A stretch of DNA of 64,000 nt from Protea cynaroides (lineage: Eukaryota > Streptophyta > Magnoliopsida > Proteales > Proteaceae): positions 7,160,663 through 7,224,662 of the forward strand of contig CM053276.1 in assembly GCA_028583415.1 (NCBI GenBank), in the 5' to 3' direction. The number at the start of each line of letters is the position of its first letter. Positions within the stretch are counted from its first letter, which is position 1. Made by a program: the position numbers and the translations under genes. Below, in pieces: positions 11,530-22,690 of this stretch. A model generated the notes under the pieces. The model was not told the DNA's origin, searched no databases, and saw only the letters and a program-made list of their open reading frames with translations.

Positions 11530-12671
11530 TCAAAGCATGAAAGGTCTATGCCCTCCATCATCTTCATCATAGAATCCTCCCCCAGGGTTTTCAGTCTGGT
11601 GGACTTCTTCCTCCGTTGATTTAGACTTATGCTTGTATATCTTACATAACACCCAATCACCCAACTACAAGAAGAAAAGGAAAATAGATTATTTTAGAAT
11701 AATCAATACCCAACGTACCCATGATCATTATAAAATAATCACCTACTTAATATACATACCTTCATATCATCTGGTGGTCTACTAGCTGGGGGGGGGGCTT
11801 CTTTCACCCTATATTCTTGCATGATCCAGTTGGTCTTCTTGTACCCAACAAGTTTACCATTGCTTTTGATTTTTACATCTCCTCCTGTGGCTTTCCAATA
11901 TCCGTTTCCAACTCCCCGATTTGGCCGTTTTCCATTTTGATACCTTCGATTTCTCTGTGTAAAATAATACCATTCTTTCTCGCCGCAGGAAGAGTACCTA
12001 TCTGTAGAGCAATCGCAAAGAAACAAAAGAATAAATATAAATAATATAAAATATATAAATATGGAAACTCAAGAACATTTCAGCCACCTTTTATCCGATA
12101 AATATAAGTAGGGATATCGCAAAACAATAACCACCAAGATTGTAATGTCATTTCAATAATATCCTATTATATATATACCAACAATTATATAAACTTATAT
12201 ATACAGAGATCAAAAGTTACAGCCCAACGATTCAAACAGAAATTAACTAGGAATTTTTTTTTTCTTGTTTTTCTTGTTTTTCTTTGGGGGATAAAAATAA
12301 AAACTGAAACTAGCATGCATATAATACGTACTAGCAAGATGGTCAGGATCGTGGTTGTAGAGTTCGATTTCTCGGATTCGATTATTGGGTAGTTGTTGTT
12401 TCATGACTTTCTTCTGCTGGTAGTTAACGATAAGCTCATCATCATGAAGCCGGAACCTAACACCCACTGGGAAGGAGTTGAAGTAGGCAGAGTCTGGATC
12501 ATCATCATCAACTACTTCAAATATCGCTAGAGAATTCATGTTTTGATCAGTTTGATTAATCTCCTCATAAACTACAGGTGTACGAGGAGGTACACGAGGA
12601 GGTAAACGAGGAGGTAAATGAGACAGATCAGATGGTACTGATGGGGTTGCAGAGGGAATTAGGGAAGACAT
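11530..12671 (-). CDS. NAC-domain transcription factor, deleted in subdomain D
   Basis: Plant-specific NAC proteins bind DNA in the nucleus through an N-terminal NAC domain. Exons are 12332-12671, 11760-12001 and 11530-11664. Donors are GTACGT and GTATGT; both acceptors end in AG; phases match, giving 238 codons. Subdomain A lies near residues 67-81 (FPVGVRFRLHDDELIV), B near 83-112, C near 120-159 (GEKEWYYF, GNGYWKATG) and E near 196-204 (DWVLCKIY). In subdomain D, VGYKKT runs directly into NWIMQEYRV at residues 170/171, so about 14 residues normally found between them are missing in frame. The N-terminus has a proline/arginine repeat (LPPRLPPRVPPRTP). The region after the domain is only about 34 residues, short for an activation region. 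The exon structure is intact, but DNA binding is likely altered. It could be a functional regulator without normal binding, or a gene beginning to decay. Confidence 0.85.
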
Positions 12672-12686
12672 AATTAATAAATGGGA

Positions 12687-12770
12687 TTAGGGTTTTAGAA
12701 GAAAAAGAAGAAGAAGAAGATTAATCTGAGATTAGGGTTTTAGAAGAAAGAAGAAGAAAAAGAAGTAAGC
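12687..12770 (-). repeat. Duplicated purine-rich leader segment of the NAC gene
   Basis: GATTAGGGTTTTAGAAGAAA occurs at about 12687 and again at about 12731, each followed by AAG repeats. In the gene's orientation this is a CT-rich 5' untranslated leader just upstream of the start codon. Confidence 0.7.
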
Positions 12771-12820
12771 TTGCAACGTAGGTGATTGATTACTAATGCT
12801 CATGGACTGAATGATTAGGG

Positions 12821-12827
12821 TTATATA
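12821..12827 (-). promoter_or_regulatory. TATA box of the NAC gene
   Basis: The minus strand reads TATATAA, about 150 bp upstream of the ATG at 12671. This leaves room for a leader of about 120 bases. No competing TATA box lies closer. Confidence 0.6.
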
Positions 12828-13439
12828 TAGAGAGAAGAAATTAAGAAGATCAGATTTAAGATGATATTATCCCCCTGATTTCAGGGAGAGTTCGTTATCT
12901 GTTTCTACTTTCAATGACTAACTAATCATTGTCTAAATAGAATCAGCCTCCATTGGGTGGGTGTGGGGCCTACTTCACTCGTGTGGGACCTGGTTGCTAC
13001 ACTTCCGCCCTAATCAACGTAATATCTAATTGTTTGGCCTCCTATTGGGTGTTTCTAAGAGGTTTTAAGATCAGATATTCAATTTGGAACGTTGAGGTGA
13101 GCGAGTTGATCCATCCAATTTTCTCAACTTGTTTCTACGGTAACTAGGCAACCTACAAATCCACCTCCAAGATTACCCTTAATCCTTAAGCCTTGATTCC
13201 TCTTATGTCCCAGATCTCCTTTCTATGTAAGAAAAAAAAAAAAATAATAATAATTCAAAATAAAGAAGGATGGAGACATCGATTAGTAAAAACCATGACT
13301 AGAAACACCCAAATTAAAATTAGTTTCTTAACATACTTGAGGACTAACAATTGGATCCATTTAGGTATAATTCACGCAAGAAGCTTCTTACTAGCTAGAG
13401 ATGTCAATGGGACGGTTGGGGTTGGTTTCAGTCCAGACC

Positions 13440-13835
13440 TAATCAGTGTTGAACTTTATAGGGTTTGACCAAAACATTCCATTAAGAGGTTCCTGCAAGG
13501 AGGGCTGCACTATGCACATTAACCAAAGGGTCGGTCCGGTTTTAGATTATTATCGGACTGGTTGAGGCTGGTTAGGGTTGAAAGTCTGGTAGTAACCCAT
13601 TAAGTCCATCTAGAAAGCTAATGTAGTGAAGCTTCGGTCTAAATGGATTTGGTCCGGGTCATAATCTGGTTCAAAGTCCTTGGTCTGATTTTTTGAGCTG
13701 GTTTTGGATGTCAGATTGGTAGGATATGCCATACCTCAACCTTAAACATGTCTGGTAACAGTTCTGTCCGGGTTGGTTTCGGGTTAATTTGTGCCGGCTC
13801 GATCCAGTTCGGTCTCAAAATTGACACCCCTTTTA
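13440..13835. repeat. Dispersed repeat ending AAAATTGACACCCC
   Basis: Shares ordered phrases with 9395-9600 (ATATGCCATACC, then AACATG, then a GTCCG block). It ends in a CGGTCTCAAAATTGACACCCC-type terminus, seen in diverged form at 30075-30105 and 55790-55820. Superfamily not determined. It sits between the NAC promoter and its duplicate. Confidence 0.55.
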
Positions 13836-13884
13836 CTAGCTATTGCCTCCTTCTACATTAAATCTAATTAAATATAAATTAAGT

Positions 13885-14280
13885 TCAGTGGAGAGTTTGG
13901 GTTTTGGAAGAAGAAGAAGTAAGCAAGTGATTAATCTGGGAGCTAGTACGTGCAGTTGTGTAATATATATATACATATATATATAGGAGTGGGATCATGG
14001 TAGAGATAAGGATGAATACGGTATTTGAGAAACCTAAGATAATTTTTATTTAATATTTTCCCCTTATTTTAAGGAGGGTTGTTAATGTTTGAATAACTAA
14101 CGAACTAACCTTATGAATAAAAAAAGAAAAAGAAAAAAAAGAAATATATATTGAAAATAGAAAATCAAAATAGAGTCAGCAGGGTCGATGGATGATCATG
14201 GGTGTAGGGCCTACTGCAAAAGTGTGGGATCACACTCTCAACACTTTCGTGCTCATCCTCTTGTATCCGCAGAGACTGAT
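13885..14280 (-). repeat. Diverged second copy of the NAC 5' region
   Basis: This stretch follows the NAC upstream sequence 12690-13010 in order. It has a purine-rich leader with GGGTTTTGGAAGAAG, a TATATATA run, a block like AAGATNATATT...CCCC, then GAGTCAGC, and finally TGGGTGTAGGGCCTACTGCA against TGGGTGTGGGGCCTACTTCA at about 12955. It has no NAC coding exon attached. The simplest reading is a duplicated NAC gene that lost its body or had it displaced by the repeat at 13440-13835. Confidence 0.6.
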
Positions 14281-15304
14281 TTGCTACAGAAAATCTCCAA
14301 AGAGCAGAGATTACGACCAAGAAGCAATAGGGAATTATTTGAGATTGAATAGAACCAACTAGGACAAACTAGAACCAGAAATAACAGCATATATTAACAG
14401 AGGGCTAATTAAATGGATCTGACACCTTGCTCGACAGGACCATTTAGCTAGGGAGGTCTACTTGCTAGAAAAATATAATTTTATTTAGAGAAAAGAACAG
14501 GCCAGGCTAATCTGAAGAATCCTGGTGTAATTAGGATTCTAACCCAGCAACTAGATAACTCAGAATTTGAATTTCAGATATGAATTTTATCAGTTGAATT
14601 TCAGAGAACAACCAGCATCAGGATCAGATTTTGAATTTTAGATTAATCAGATCAACAAAGAATCAGATATACCAACTTATACTAACTATTAAAGTAAATC
14701 CTTAATTCCTGACTCCAACTCTTATTTTAATGCCATTTAATAAAACCCATTGGATTAAAGGGTCAACATGTATAGAATCCAACCTAAGACTTATTTGTTT
14801 TAATCAAGTCATCTAGTTGGTTTTTTGCATTAATTTGTTGGCATGGAAGAGTTACTGATTTTTGCACAAGAAAATAAATCCAATACCCTCTTCCCCTTTT
14901 TCCATTTTTGTTTTTCCATTTTTGTTAAGAGAGGGTAGTCTTGTATAGTAAATCAATTGTTAAGGGGGCATTAGAGTAAATTTCCTTTATTATTGTTATT
15001 ATTTTTTTTAAAACGACCAAATACTACTGAACCCGCATTCTCTTTTTATATAGGGTTGTCCAGGATAGAATACTTGTAGTGTATCATAGAAAACCACCAT
15101 AAAAAGAATATTGCAAAAGATAAACACAAAGGATCGTAACACAAATGGATGATCGACCAAACTCAAAGGTAGGAACTCATTTGTAGCCGACGCTGGTGCG
15201 CAGTTGCCACAACTCATGCCCCACAATTTCCATATAATTAATAATAATATTTTTTTTCCTATGCAACGCAAGTATACCCAAGCCAAGAGATACTGAAAGA
15301 AAGA

Positions 15305-15344
<40 letters not shown>

Positions 15345-16130
15345 CTATCACAAACCTTAATTCAGTCCCACACTGAATTAGGGTTTGTTTATCTCTTTGT
15401 CTTGTGATGAATCAGACCGAACTGATTGACCTAGTAACATAGACTTCCACTACTCAATGGGTCTATAATTAATCAAACCCACTAAGATATTATCCAATAA
15501 CATTTTCCTTTCAAATCTTATAAAAATTTGTATTATTGAATTTTAATAAATCCTGTTAAATATTTTACGGGGAAACAAATGCACCCCAACCAAAATGGTT
15601 GTATTACCACTAAAACATCTGATCATAATCTGGAGTTACATTTAAGTACAACTTCCCCCAGATTTTAAGAACTGTCAAACCATTGCTAACAATTCAATGG
15701 GTCAGATCGGTCAAATAAGAATCGACTGAGACCAAATCACCCTAATAAAAAAAGTTCCTTTTGGTCCAAAACGCACATGTCGAGATAAATTTTGATCAAT
15801 CTGGAATCATATCAAAATCAATCTGCACAGCTCCCGATTTTGGTATTGATTACTGTAACCTTGATCTGAGCATAGAGCTTGGGATCTATTTGTTAAAAAG
15901 ACATTAGTTGCATTAAATCCCTCATCCACGAGAAGCACATTTGAATATGGTTGAATGAAAGAAAGGATCTAGTCTAGTCGTGCAAATGATCAAGATGCCA
16001 TCACTATTTTCCTTTTAAAACTTAAAAGAAAAGCTTTATAGAATAGTCATTCAACTGGTTATGATATATAGCGCAGAATGTTTGATTGTTAAGAAGAATC
16101 ATATAGATAAATTCAATGTAGTTGAGATGA
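14281..16130. other. Intergenic, no gene seen
   Basis: AT-rich sequence without recognisable coding motifs. Contains the TA microsatellite listed separately. Confidence 0.5.
15308..15341. repeat. (TA)n microsatellite
   Basis: Uninterrupted TA dinucleotide run of about 34 bases. Confidence 0.95.
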
Positions 16131-16806
16131 GGGTGTTGTGATAGATGTGTGAAAAAATAAAAATGATTGCTTAAAAAAATATCATATTAGAGCTAATTTG
16201 AGAGTAACGCTCAAAGGAGTTATTTCTTTCAAGGAACGAAAAATATTTAGTGAAAATTTGTATGGAATGTAAGATCTCTCTTTGGAGTAGCCATTCATGT
16301 TGTTTTGAAGCTCGCTTTTAGGATTTCTCTTGAAAAAGAATAAGTGTAGTTTTTTCATAAAAGGTTTTACCTCAAGTTTTGCTCTTTCTCTCATGCTCTT
16401 ATTTTGTTGATGGATCGGAGAAGCAACGTGTGCTTTTCGGTATTTTTCTCTAATTGATTGAAAGATTGTTTGGGGCTTCTAGAGGTGAGAAAGTACCATT
16501 AATGGTGGTTGAAAGGTAACTTTGTATTCCTCCAAGTTACTTGTTTGTGTTATATTTTCTTGTGTCCTCAAGTTTGGATACAAAACTTGAGAAGACTAAA
16601 TCTTGTAATTCCATTATCATTATGGTGGAAGTTTTTTACTGGACTAGGTCCCGTGATTTTTCTCTTCACATTAAAGGATTTTTCATGTAAAAAATAGTGG
16701 TGTTGTGGTTGTGCTTGTGGATTACTTATTTATTTTTTTCATTAAAATTTTCTTGGTTTAATATTTTTAATTCACACATAGCGAGAAATATTCAGTACCT
16801 AACAAG

Positions 16807-16818
16807 TGGTATCAGAAC
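16807..16818 (+). other. Copia primer-binding site
   Basis: TGGTATCAGAAC closely matches the initiator-methionine tRNA primer site TGGTATCAGAGC used by plant copia elements. It is preceded by a CA terminus (CTAACA) that would end the 5' LTR. Confidence 0.75.
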
Positions 16819-16849
16819 TAAGTTATTTTTATTCGTATGTGAATTAGAG

Positions 16850-17680
16850 ATGGATACTAATACATCTTCTAGGATGATTAATTTAAATGAGAACAATTGA
16901 TTGATCTGGAAAGCCAAGATGGAAGACCTCTATTCTAGAGACTTATATTTACCAATTGAAGGGATAGAGAAGAAATCAGAAACTATGTCTGATGATAATT
17001 GGAAGAAACTTGATAGGAAAGCTATTGCTTGTATCCGATAATGGTTGGATGATGTTGTATTCCACCATGTGTCAATCGAAACTAGTGTAAATTCTTTGTG
17101 GAAGAAATTGCATAATTTATATGAAAAAAAAGACTGAAAATAAAGCTTTTTTGATTAGAAAGCTTGTTAACTTGAAATTTAAAGAGAATGATTCAGTTGC
17201 AGAGCATTTAAATGAAATTCAGAGCATTGTAAATCAGTTGTTACCTATGAAGATGGTACTAGATGATGAGCTACAAGCATTGTTATTGCTAAGCTCATTA
17301 CCTGATAGTTGGGAGACTTTGGTTGTCTCTCTTAGCAATTCAGCACCTGAAGGGATTGTCACTATGAGTCAAGTTACAAGCAGTTTATTGAATGAAGAAA
17401 TGATAAGAAAATCTTCAGATTCCTTCCACCCACATGCATTGGTTACAGAAGAACGGGAGAGATCAAAATACAAGGAAAATCATAGCCGAAGCAAATCAAA
17501 AGGGACATCTAAATCAAGAAAAGGAATTACTTGTTTTTATTGTAAGAAACCCAGACACATGAAAAAGAAGTGCCGAAAGCTCAAACAAAAGGAAGGAAAA
17601 GATGGTGGTGAAAATAAAAAAACAGCAAGAAATATGCTACAGAGATACTACAAAAAGCACAACTGGCTTGATAACTGACC
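16850..17680 (+). pseudogene. Copia gag fragment with zinc knuckle
   Basis: Gag packages element RNA in virus-like particles. The frame from the ATG at 16850 shows the UBN2-type gag body, including a stretch on sparing LNEIQSIV and LLSSLPDSWETL near 17208-17320. At 17550-17592 it carries a CCHC zinc knuckle with CX2CX4HX4C spacing. Breaks are in-frame stops at 16898-16900 and about 17039, and a frame change near 17125. The frame then runs to the stop at 17678. Confidence 0.85.
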
Positions 17681-17769
17681 GATGTCAAGCCAGTTAGGAC
17701 TCCTATGGTGTCTACGTCTCTTACCACACCGTCAGACACTACACCGTTTACAGACATTACACTAATGTA

Positions 17770-18410
17770 AGTATTGTTGGCTCATTTCAATATCTCACTA
17801 TGACTTGTCCAGATCTTTCCTTTGCTGTCAACCTTGTGTGTTAATTCATGCATGCTCCAACATTGACACATTGGTTAATGGTGAAAATAATACTTCAATA
17901 TGTCAAGGGAATCTTACTCTACGGATTATGTATTATCAAAGAGAATACATTGGATCTTTTGTGCCTTTCAGATGCTGACTGGGCTGGTTGTCCCCTTATA
18001 TGCTGCTCCACAATTGGCTTTTGTACATTTTTGGGTACTAATTGCATCTCCTGGAGTGCAAAGAAGTAACAAACTGTTGCTCGGTCAAGCACGGAAGTAG
18101 AACATAGTGCTATGGCTACTACTACTGCCGAGCTCACGTGGTTATCGTTTCTTCTTCGTGATATGGGCATTCCACAACCCAATGCTGCTCCTCTTTTTTG
18201 TGGCAACCTAAGTTCATTACATCTAATGGTCAATCCCGTTCTTCATACACGGACGAAACACATAGAAATTGATTACCACTTTGTTAGAGAAAAAGTGGCC
18301 CTCAGATTGCTTGTTACTCGGTTTGTTCCTTCTCATCAATAACTTACTAACATATTCATCAAACCACTTGGTACTCTGGAATTTATGGCTATATGCATTA
18401 AACTCGGCTT
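17770..18410 (+). pseudogene. Copia pol 3' end (RNase H) fragment
   Basis: Translation gives the copia RNase H region. The conserved DADWAGC block is near 17970, ISWSAKK near 18045, then SSTEVE and a TAELTWL block near 18085-18145. KHIEIDYHFVRE follows near 18258. Frame changes lie near 17845 and 18068. The lineage resembles the Ale/Retrofit group, whereas the preceding gag looks like another lineage. Confidence 0.85.
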
Positions 18411-18580
18411 GTGTTTCCCCCAACAGGGTTGGGGGGGAAGCCCAGCCCACGCAATGAGCTCATTTAATAGAGCCGCCTCCGCCTTTACATACTGGTAATA
18501 GACAATAGATTAGCTTATATAAGGAAAGCTGTAAACCATCTGGCATTCATTCAATAGAGATTACAGAATATACTCTGTTT

Positions 18581-20130
18581 CTTCATCTTCTTCCGCTTTA
18601 TTACCTTTGATGTGGTGTGGGACCCACCTCTAGAGTGTGCGATCCGTAAGATACAAACTGTAATAGACTCTTATGGAATATACAAGTACATATATGTAAA
18701 CTATTCTCAAAATTTTTTGAGAATTTGCTCAAAATTTGAAATTATGGTTACAGGACGTTAAGTTTCCCTTGAAATATTGACAATTATGCAATATAATTTC
18801 CTGTTGGTTTTTCTAGAAACTAAAGTCCGTTTATATATTTCGGCTATTATATTGACAATAAATACCATGTTGTTCTTAAGATGTATCTTTTACGTATTTT
18901 TACCAAAAAAAAAAAAAAAAATCTTTTATGTATTACTTCTACTAATAATCTCTATTTGTGAGTTGTGGGAATCACCATAAGCCTTACCTTCCTTTTATCC
19001 TTGGGAGCAATGGTTTATATCAAGTAAAATCCTCTCCTGATTATAGAGCTCGTGTTATCCTGGGTCTTGGTGTTTAGTTATAATCCTACGATTTTTTATG
19101 ATTCGGAAAAAAATCCTCTGTAGTAAGACCAAAGTGGCAGTGAGGATCTTAAGCACTCAAAGTATTTTGAGACACATTCCGATGCACTTTGAGTGGTCAG
19201 TGAGGACTTAGGTACCGATACATTTTGAGTGACTAGGATCCTCACTGTCACTTTGGCCTCACTACGGAAGATCCCAATCCTTATGGTTTTGTGTAGTTTC
19301 TATTTCCTTGTTCTTTTCTGATATGTGGCCTTCACCGAAAAAGCTACTTTGTTTGCTATTTCAGATGGCAAGGGATGTTTACCTGCAAAAGGAAATTTTA
19401 CATTCAATTTTCAACTTTCTATTTACTCTGGGTCTATTCTCTTAAATATTTAATAAGATTTAACATTGAGCTCTATAAAAGGATGGGGTGGAACCTGAGT
19501 GGGGACCACTTAGAGATGTAAATGGATCTAATTCAAATTGAATATATCAGTATCCAAATTCGAATCCGTTTACCAATTACCTTATCAGAATCCTATACGA
19601 AATCCGTCAAATGTATTAAACGAATTCGAATTCAGTTTTTAACCGGATATCCTGGTAAATTCTGATTTGGATCTTGTTAAAAGGAAAAGATAAAATCGAT
19701 GAAAGTAGAACCTTAAATCAGAAAAGAATCAGTGGAATTAACAATAAACAAAGAAAATCGGTGAAGTTCAAGAAGTAAAATCGGTGAAATTTAAGAAAGA
19801 AATCCGTGGGAAACTCAAAAAAGAAATCGGTGAAACTCAAGAGGAAATTAGTGAAACTCGAGAGTGAATCAAAGCAATCGACTGAAGGACTTCTTGAAAA
19901 TTGAATGAATAAATGATGAACAGAGAGATCAATCTTGCAAAAGACAAACTTAGATTACAAGAGTTAAAGCAAGGAAAAAACTATAAGAGTATAGAAATTG
20001 AAACCAACTCGATGAGCAAAAAATGTTACAGCTAATGAATGCAAATATGTTATCTATAAACTTGAAAAATCAAAGGGCTGCTTTTTTTAATGAACCTTGG
20101 ACTCAGTACCTTGCTAAGGCTAAGGCTCTC
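18581..20130. other. Intergenic, no gene seen
   Basis: AT-rich; holds the foldback element at 19110-19276 and short repetitive runs such as AAATCGGTGAAA near 19690-19860. No coding motif recognised. Confidence 0.5.
19110..19276. mobile_element. Foldback (MITE-like) hairpin
   Basis: Left arm GTAAGACCAAAGTGGCAGTG and the reverse complement of the right arm (GTAGTGAGGCCAAAGTGACA...) are homologous over at least 45 bases, with a loop of about 55 bases. No open frame lies inside. Target-site duplications were not resolved. Confidence 0.65.
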
Positions 20131-20139
20131 TTTGGTATG

Positions 20140-20333
20140 TATTATAGAATTATTTATATAATACATTATGACATATGTAGTTGTTTGGTATGATTTATGA
20201 TACTTATTTATATTTAAAATAAATTGATATAATCTAAAATCTATAAATAGGTTAGATGATGTTTATCATTATTATGATAATCTATTATTACTTCTTTTTT
20301 TTTTGTCTAGTGATGCCAAACGGTTATTATGTA
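20140..20333. repeat. AT-rich dispersed repeat, copy 2
   Basis: Follows 8060-8220 block for block (TATTATGACATATGTA-like, TTATATTTAAAATAAATTGA). Outer ends CTTTGGTATG and GATGCCAAACGG suggest short inverted termini, consistent with a MITE. Confidence 0.5.
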
Positions 20334-21565
20334 TGATGAACTTGATATGACACTGAGGGGGGGGGGGTGAATCAGTGTCTGAAACTTTTCTCTGATAAAT
20401 TCACTGCTGTCCAGAGCTGATGGATATCTGATTTTTTTATACACACAAGCGTATGCAAATCCACCTCGTTACCACTCAGTGGCCAGGTCTATCAGATTTG
20501 CATACCCACCCTGCAAATCATTCCACACACTCCAAAATATACCAGAAAGTAAACACAAAGAACACAGAGATATTACGTGGTTCACCACCACAGTATGTGA
20601 TGGCTAGTCCACGGAGTAATGTCCCACGGGCTCCGTACTTACTCAATACTCAACTTTAGTTTCTTACAAACAAGGATACTAACCTTAGATTTTTCCAGCA
20701 TAAAACTGAGAGAGCGTAACAATGCCAGGATTCAGACTTAATACCAGTGTCCAGCACCCACTGAACACACCACAAATAAAATATTTTTGGGGCTTATAAG
20801 AATTGCCCTACAATGAAACCCACAAACTAGATAGATATTCTACTTTTTCTTTTCACCTATACTAGCATACAGTGCATAGAAAACATTTAAAAAGATAGGG
20901 AATAAGAAAATCTCACAATCGATATTCTTGAATGGTCAGCAATAATTTTTGAAGCTCCACACTGCTTTGAGAAACCTTGAACAACATTCAATGATAGTAA
21001 AATTGATTCATAGAGCACATCTTGATCATAGGCTTCCAATCTCCTCCACACAACCCATAGTCACCATGAATAGAAAAATAAACAGTCTACCAACCTCTTA
21101 CAGGGATTCAACAATCCATTGATGAGCAAAGAAGAGGTATTTGGTGATGAATGATCTCACAGGACACGAAAACCTAGAAAATCCATCTCTTAAGCTTCAA
21201 AGCACTCTTTTCAATTTTTCTCAACCCTATTTCGACTCCCAACGGCGCCCAATAGATAGAGCATCCAAAAATATGAAAACTGCAACTTAAACAGACTGAT
21301 TTGGAGCTCGGATGAAGAAGTTATGACAGTTTGAAGTTCGGCCAACCAAAATATTCAAAATAGAATCTTTTCTTTTATAACCGTACACCCGCGCCGCACC
21401 GTAGCTGTGCTGCCGAAGCTTTGTTGCGTTCTGATTGGCTGATCAGAGTATCTTCATTGGCATCCATCGGATCGTCTGCAAAAAGGCGGGATCGCTTGAT
21501 GCCAGTCGGATCAGTCAGATTTTTCGAAGTAAGGTGTCGACATGTCCTGGCCCTCGCAAGCAAGC
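20334..21565 (-). mobile_element. Ty1/copia LTR, copy 1 (truncates terpene synthase A)
   Basis: Starts TGATGAACTTGATATGACAC, as at 62483, and tracks that copy for about 960 bases, including GATATTACGTGGTTCACCAC and GGCGCCCA blocks. Orientation is inferred from copy 2 (42674), where a primer-binding site follows the LTR on the minus strand. The right edge falls where terpene synthase exon 2 homology begins (21560-21572). No internal element sequence is present on either side, so it may be a solo LTR. A 5-bp target duplication was not verified. Confidence 0.65.
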
Positions 21566-21899
21566 AGCAAGGTGTTTCCTCCATTTCTCGATATTGATTG
21601 ACGCGAATTCCATTCTACAAAAGTGAGAAGAAAGAGTATTAGTTGTTGGGCAAAAATATTATGATCCTCGAGCTGGCCATTTCTTGATCAAAGTAAAAAT
21701 AAATTCTTGCCATATAGTTGTTGGGTGGTTCAGAGATCAGATTGGAGGATTCAATGGTGGCTTCACTGTTGGCTATAGACATGGAAGGCATATTGACATC
21801 ATGACTTTCAAATTGTTGGGTACTCTTTGGGGAGGATGAAGAAGTCGAGTTGTCAAAGGTGTTACCATGGAATTCCATGAAGAAGAATTTCAATAACAC
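21565..21899 (-). pseudogene. Terpene synthase A: exon 1 plus stub of exon 2
   Basis: Exon 1 (21711-21899, 63 codons) begins MLLKFFFMEFHG and aligns along its length with exon 1 of copy C (MELKFFFMAFHG). Both share the block MPSMSIANSEAT. The intron runs 21615-21710 with a GC donor (ATG then GCAAGAA) and an AG acceptor. Exon 2 starts at 21614 with NGIRV, then loses homology after about 45 bases at the copia LTR. All catalytic exons are missing in this window. The TATA box equivalent is altered (TATGAAT). A dead remnant of the TPS-g cluster. Confidence 0.85.
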
Positions 21900-22494
21900 A
21901 GAAGGAAATTTTTTAATGAATCTTGATTGTCAAAGGATCTCAATTCATAGTTGTTTGGGGTAGCTGCCCAGATGAGATGTATCAGCCCGATATTAGAACC
22001 TAATTGCCTGTAGGGAAATAGAGATATTTCTGCCAGCAAATTGAATGCACTGTACATAGTACACAACGATCCGTAGTTGCGCTTTAGACAGCCCACCCAC
22101 AACATTGGACGGTCGTTGGATATTCTTTCTTAATCAAAGGAGAAATCACATGTATTATCATTTGTAGTTTAAATGAGCTAAAGTTAAAAGTTGCATAAAG
22201 TTTTCAAATTAAAAATTCAAAGTATTTTGTTTTTCCGTTTTGGTGGAAAAATTTTGTAACTTGTTTTTGAGTTGGTAAAATCACTATAGGAAGTTTTAGT
22301 CTCACATTACTTAGAGACTTTGGAGAAAGACCGTATATATGTAAGGGATGACCCTTCACATCTTGTGCTTTTAAAAGAAAAACTCTCTTGAGAGAGGAGA
22401 ACCGGGGGTTCCGGGTTGCCTTTAACTCGCACACATGGACTGGGTTGTGGTGTGGTGTGGCATGATTGTGGCCATGGGTTTGATGGGCCCATTC
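21900..22494. other. 5' flank of terpene synthase A and start of an LTR-like repeat
   Basis: 21900-22140 matches the 5' flank of copy C (55140-55345), including the GCCCAGATGAGATRTAT and AGAACCTAATTGCC blocks. From about 22250 the sequence becomes a promoter-like repeat that leads into the 690-bp tandem unit. Confidence 0.65.
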
Positions 22495-22651
22495 AATGGT
22501 GTCTTTTTGGAAAAGACACGAATGCCATAAGATGTGTCCTTGTCTCATCCAATGGATCCCTTGAAAGGGTATTTGTCCCCTATAAATAATGGACGAATTA
22601 TGGAGTTCAAGTCATTCCAGAATTGAGCTAGATTTCTTTAGGAAATCAGAT

Positions 22652-22687
<36 letters not shown>
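22652..22687. repeat. (TC)n microsatellite in the 690-bp unit
   Basis: About 36 bases of TC repeat. The second copy of the unit has a shorter run at 23340-23361. Confidence 0.9.

Positions 22688-22690
<3 letters not shown>

Larger units (their letters stand above)
16130..18580 (+). mobile_element. Gutted Ty1/copia element
   Basis: The order is a probable 5' LTR/leader (roughly 16130-16804, left edge unresolved), a primer-binding site, a damaged gag, then directly the end of pol (RNase H), then an AT-rich LTR-like tail with TATATAAGG near 18515. Protease, integrase and reverse transcriptase are absent. Either a large internal deletion joined the ends or two elements were fused. Confidence 0.75.
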
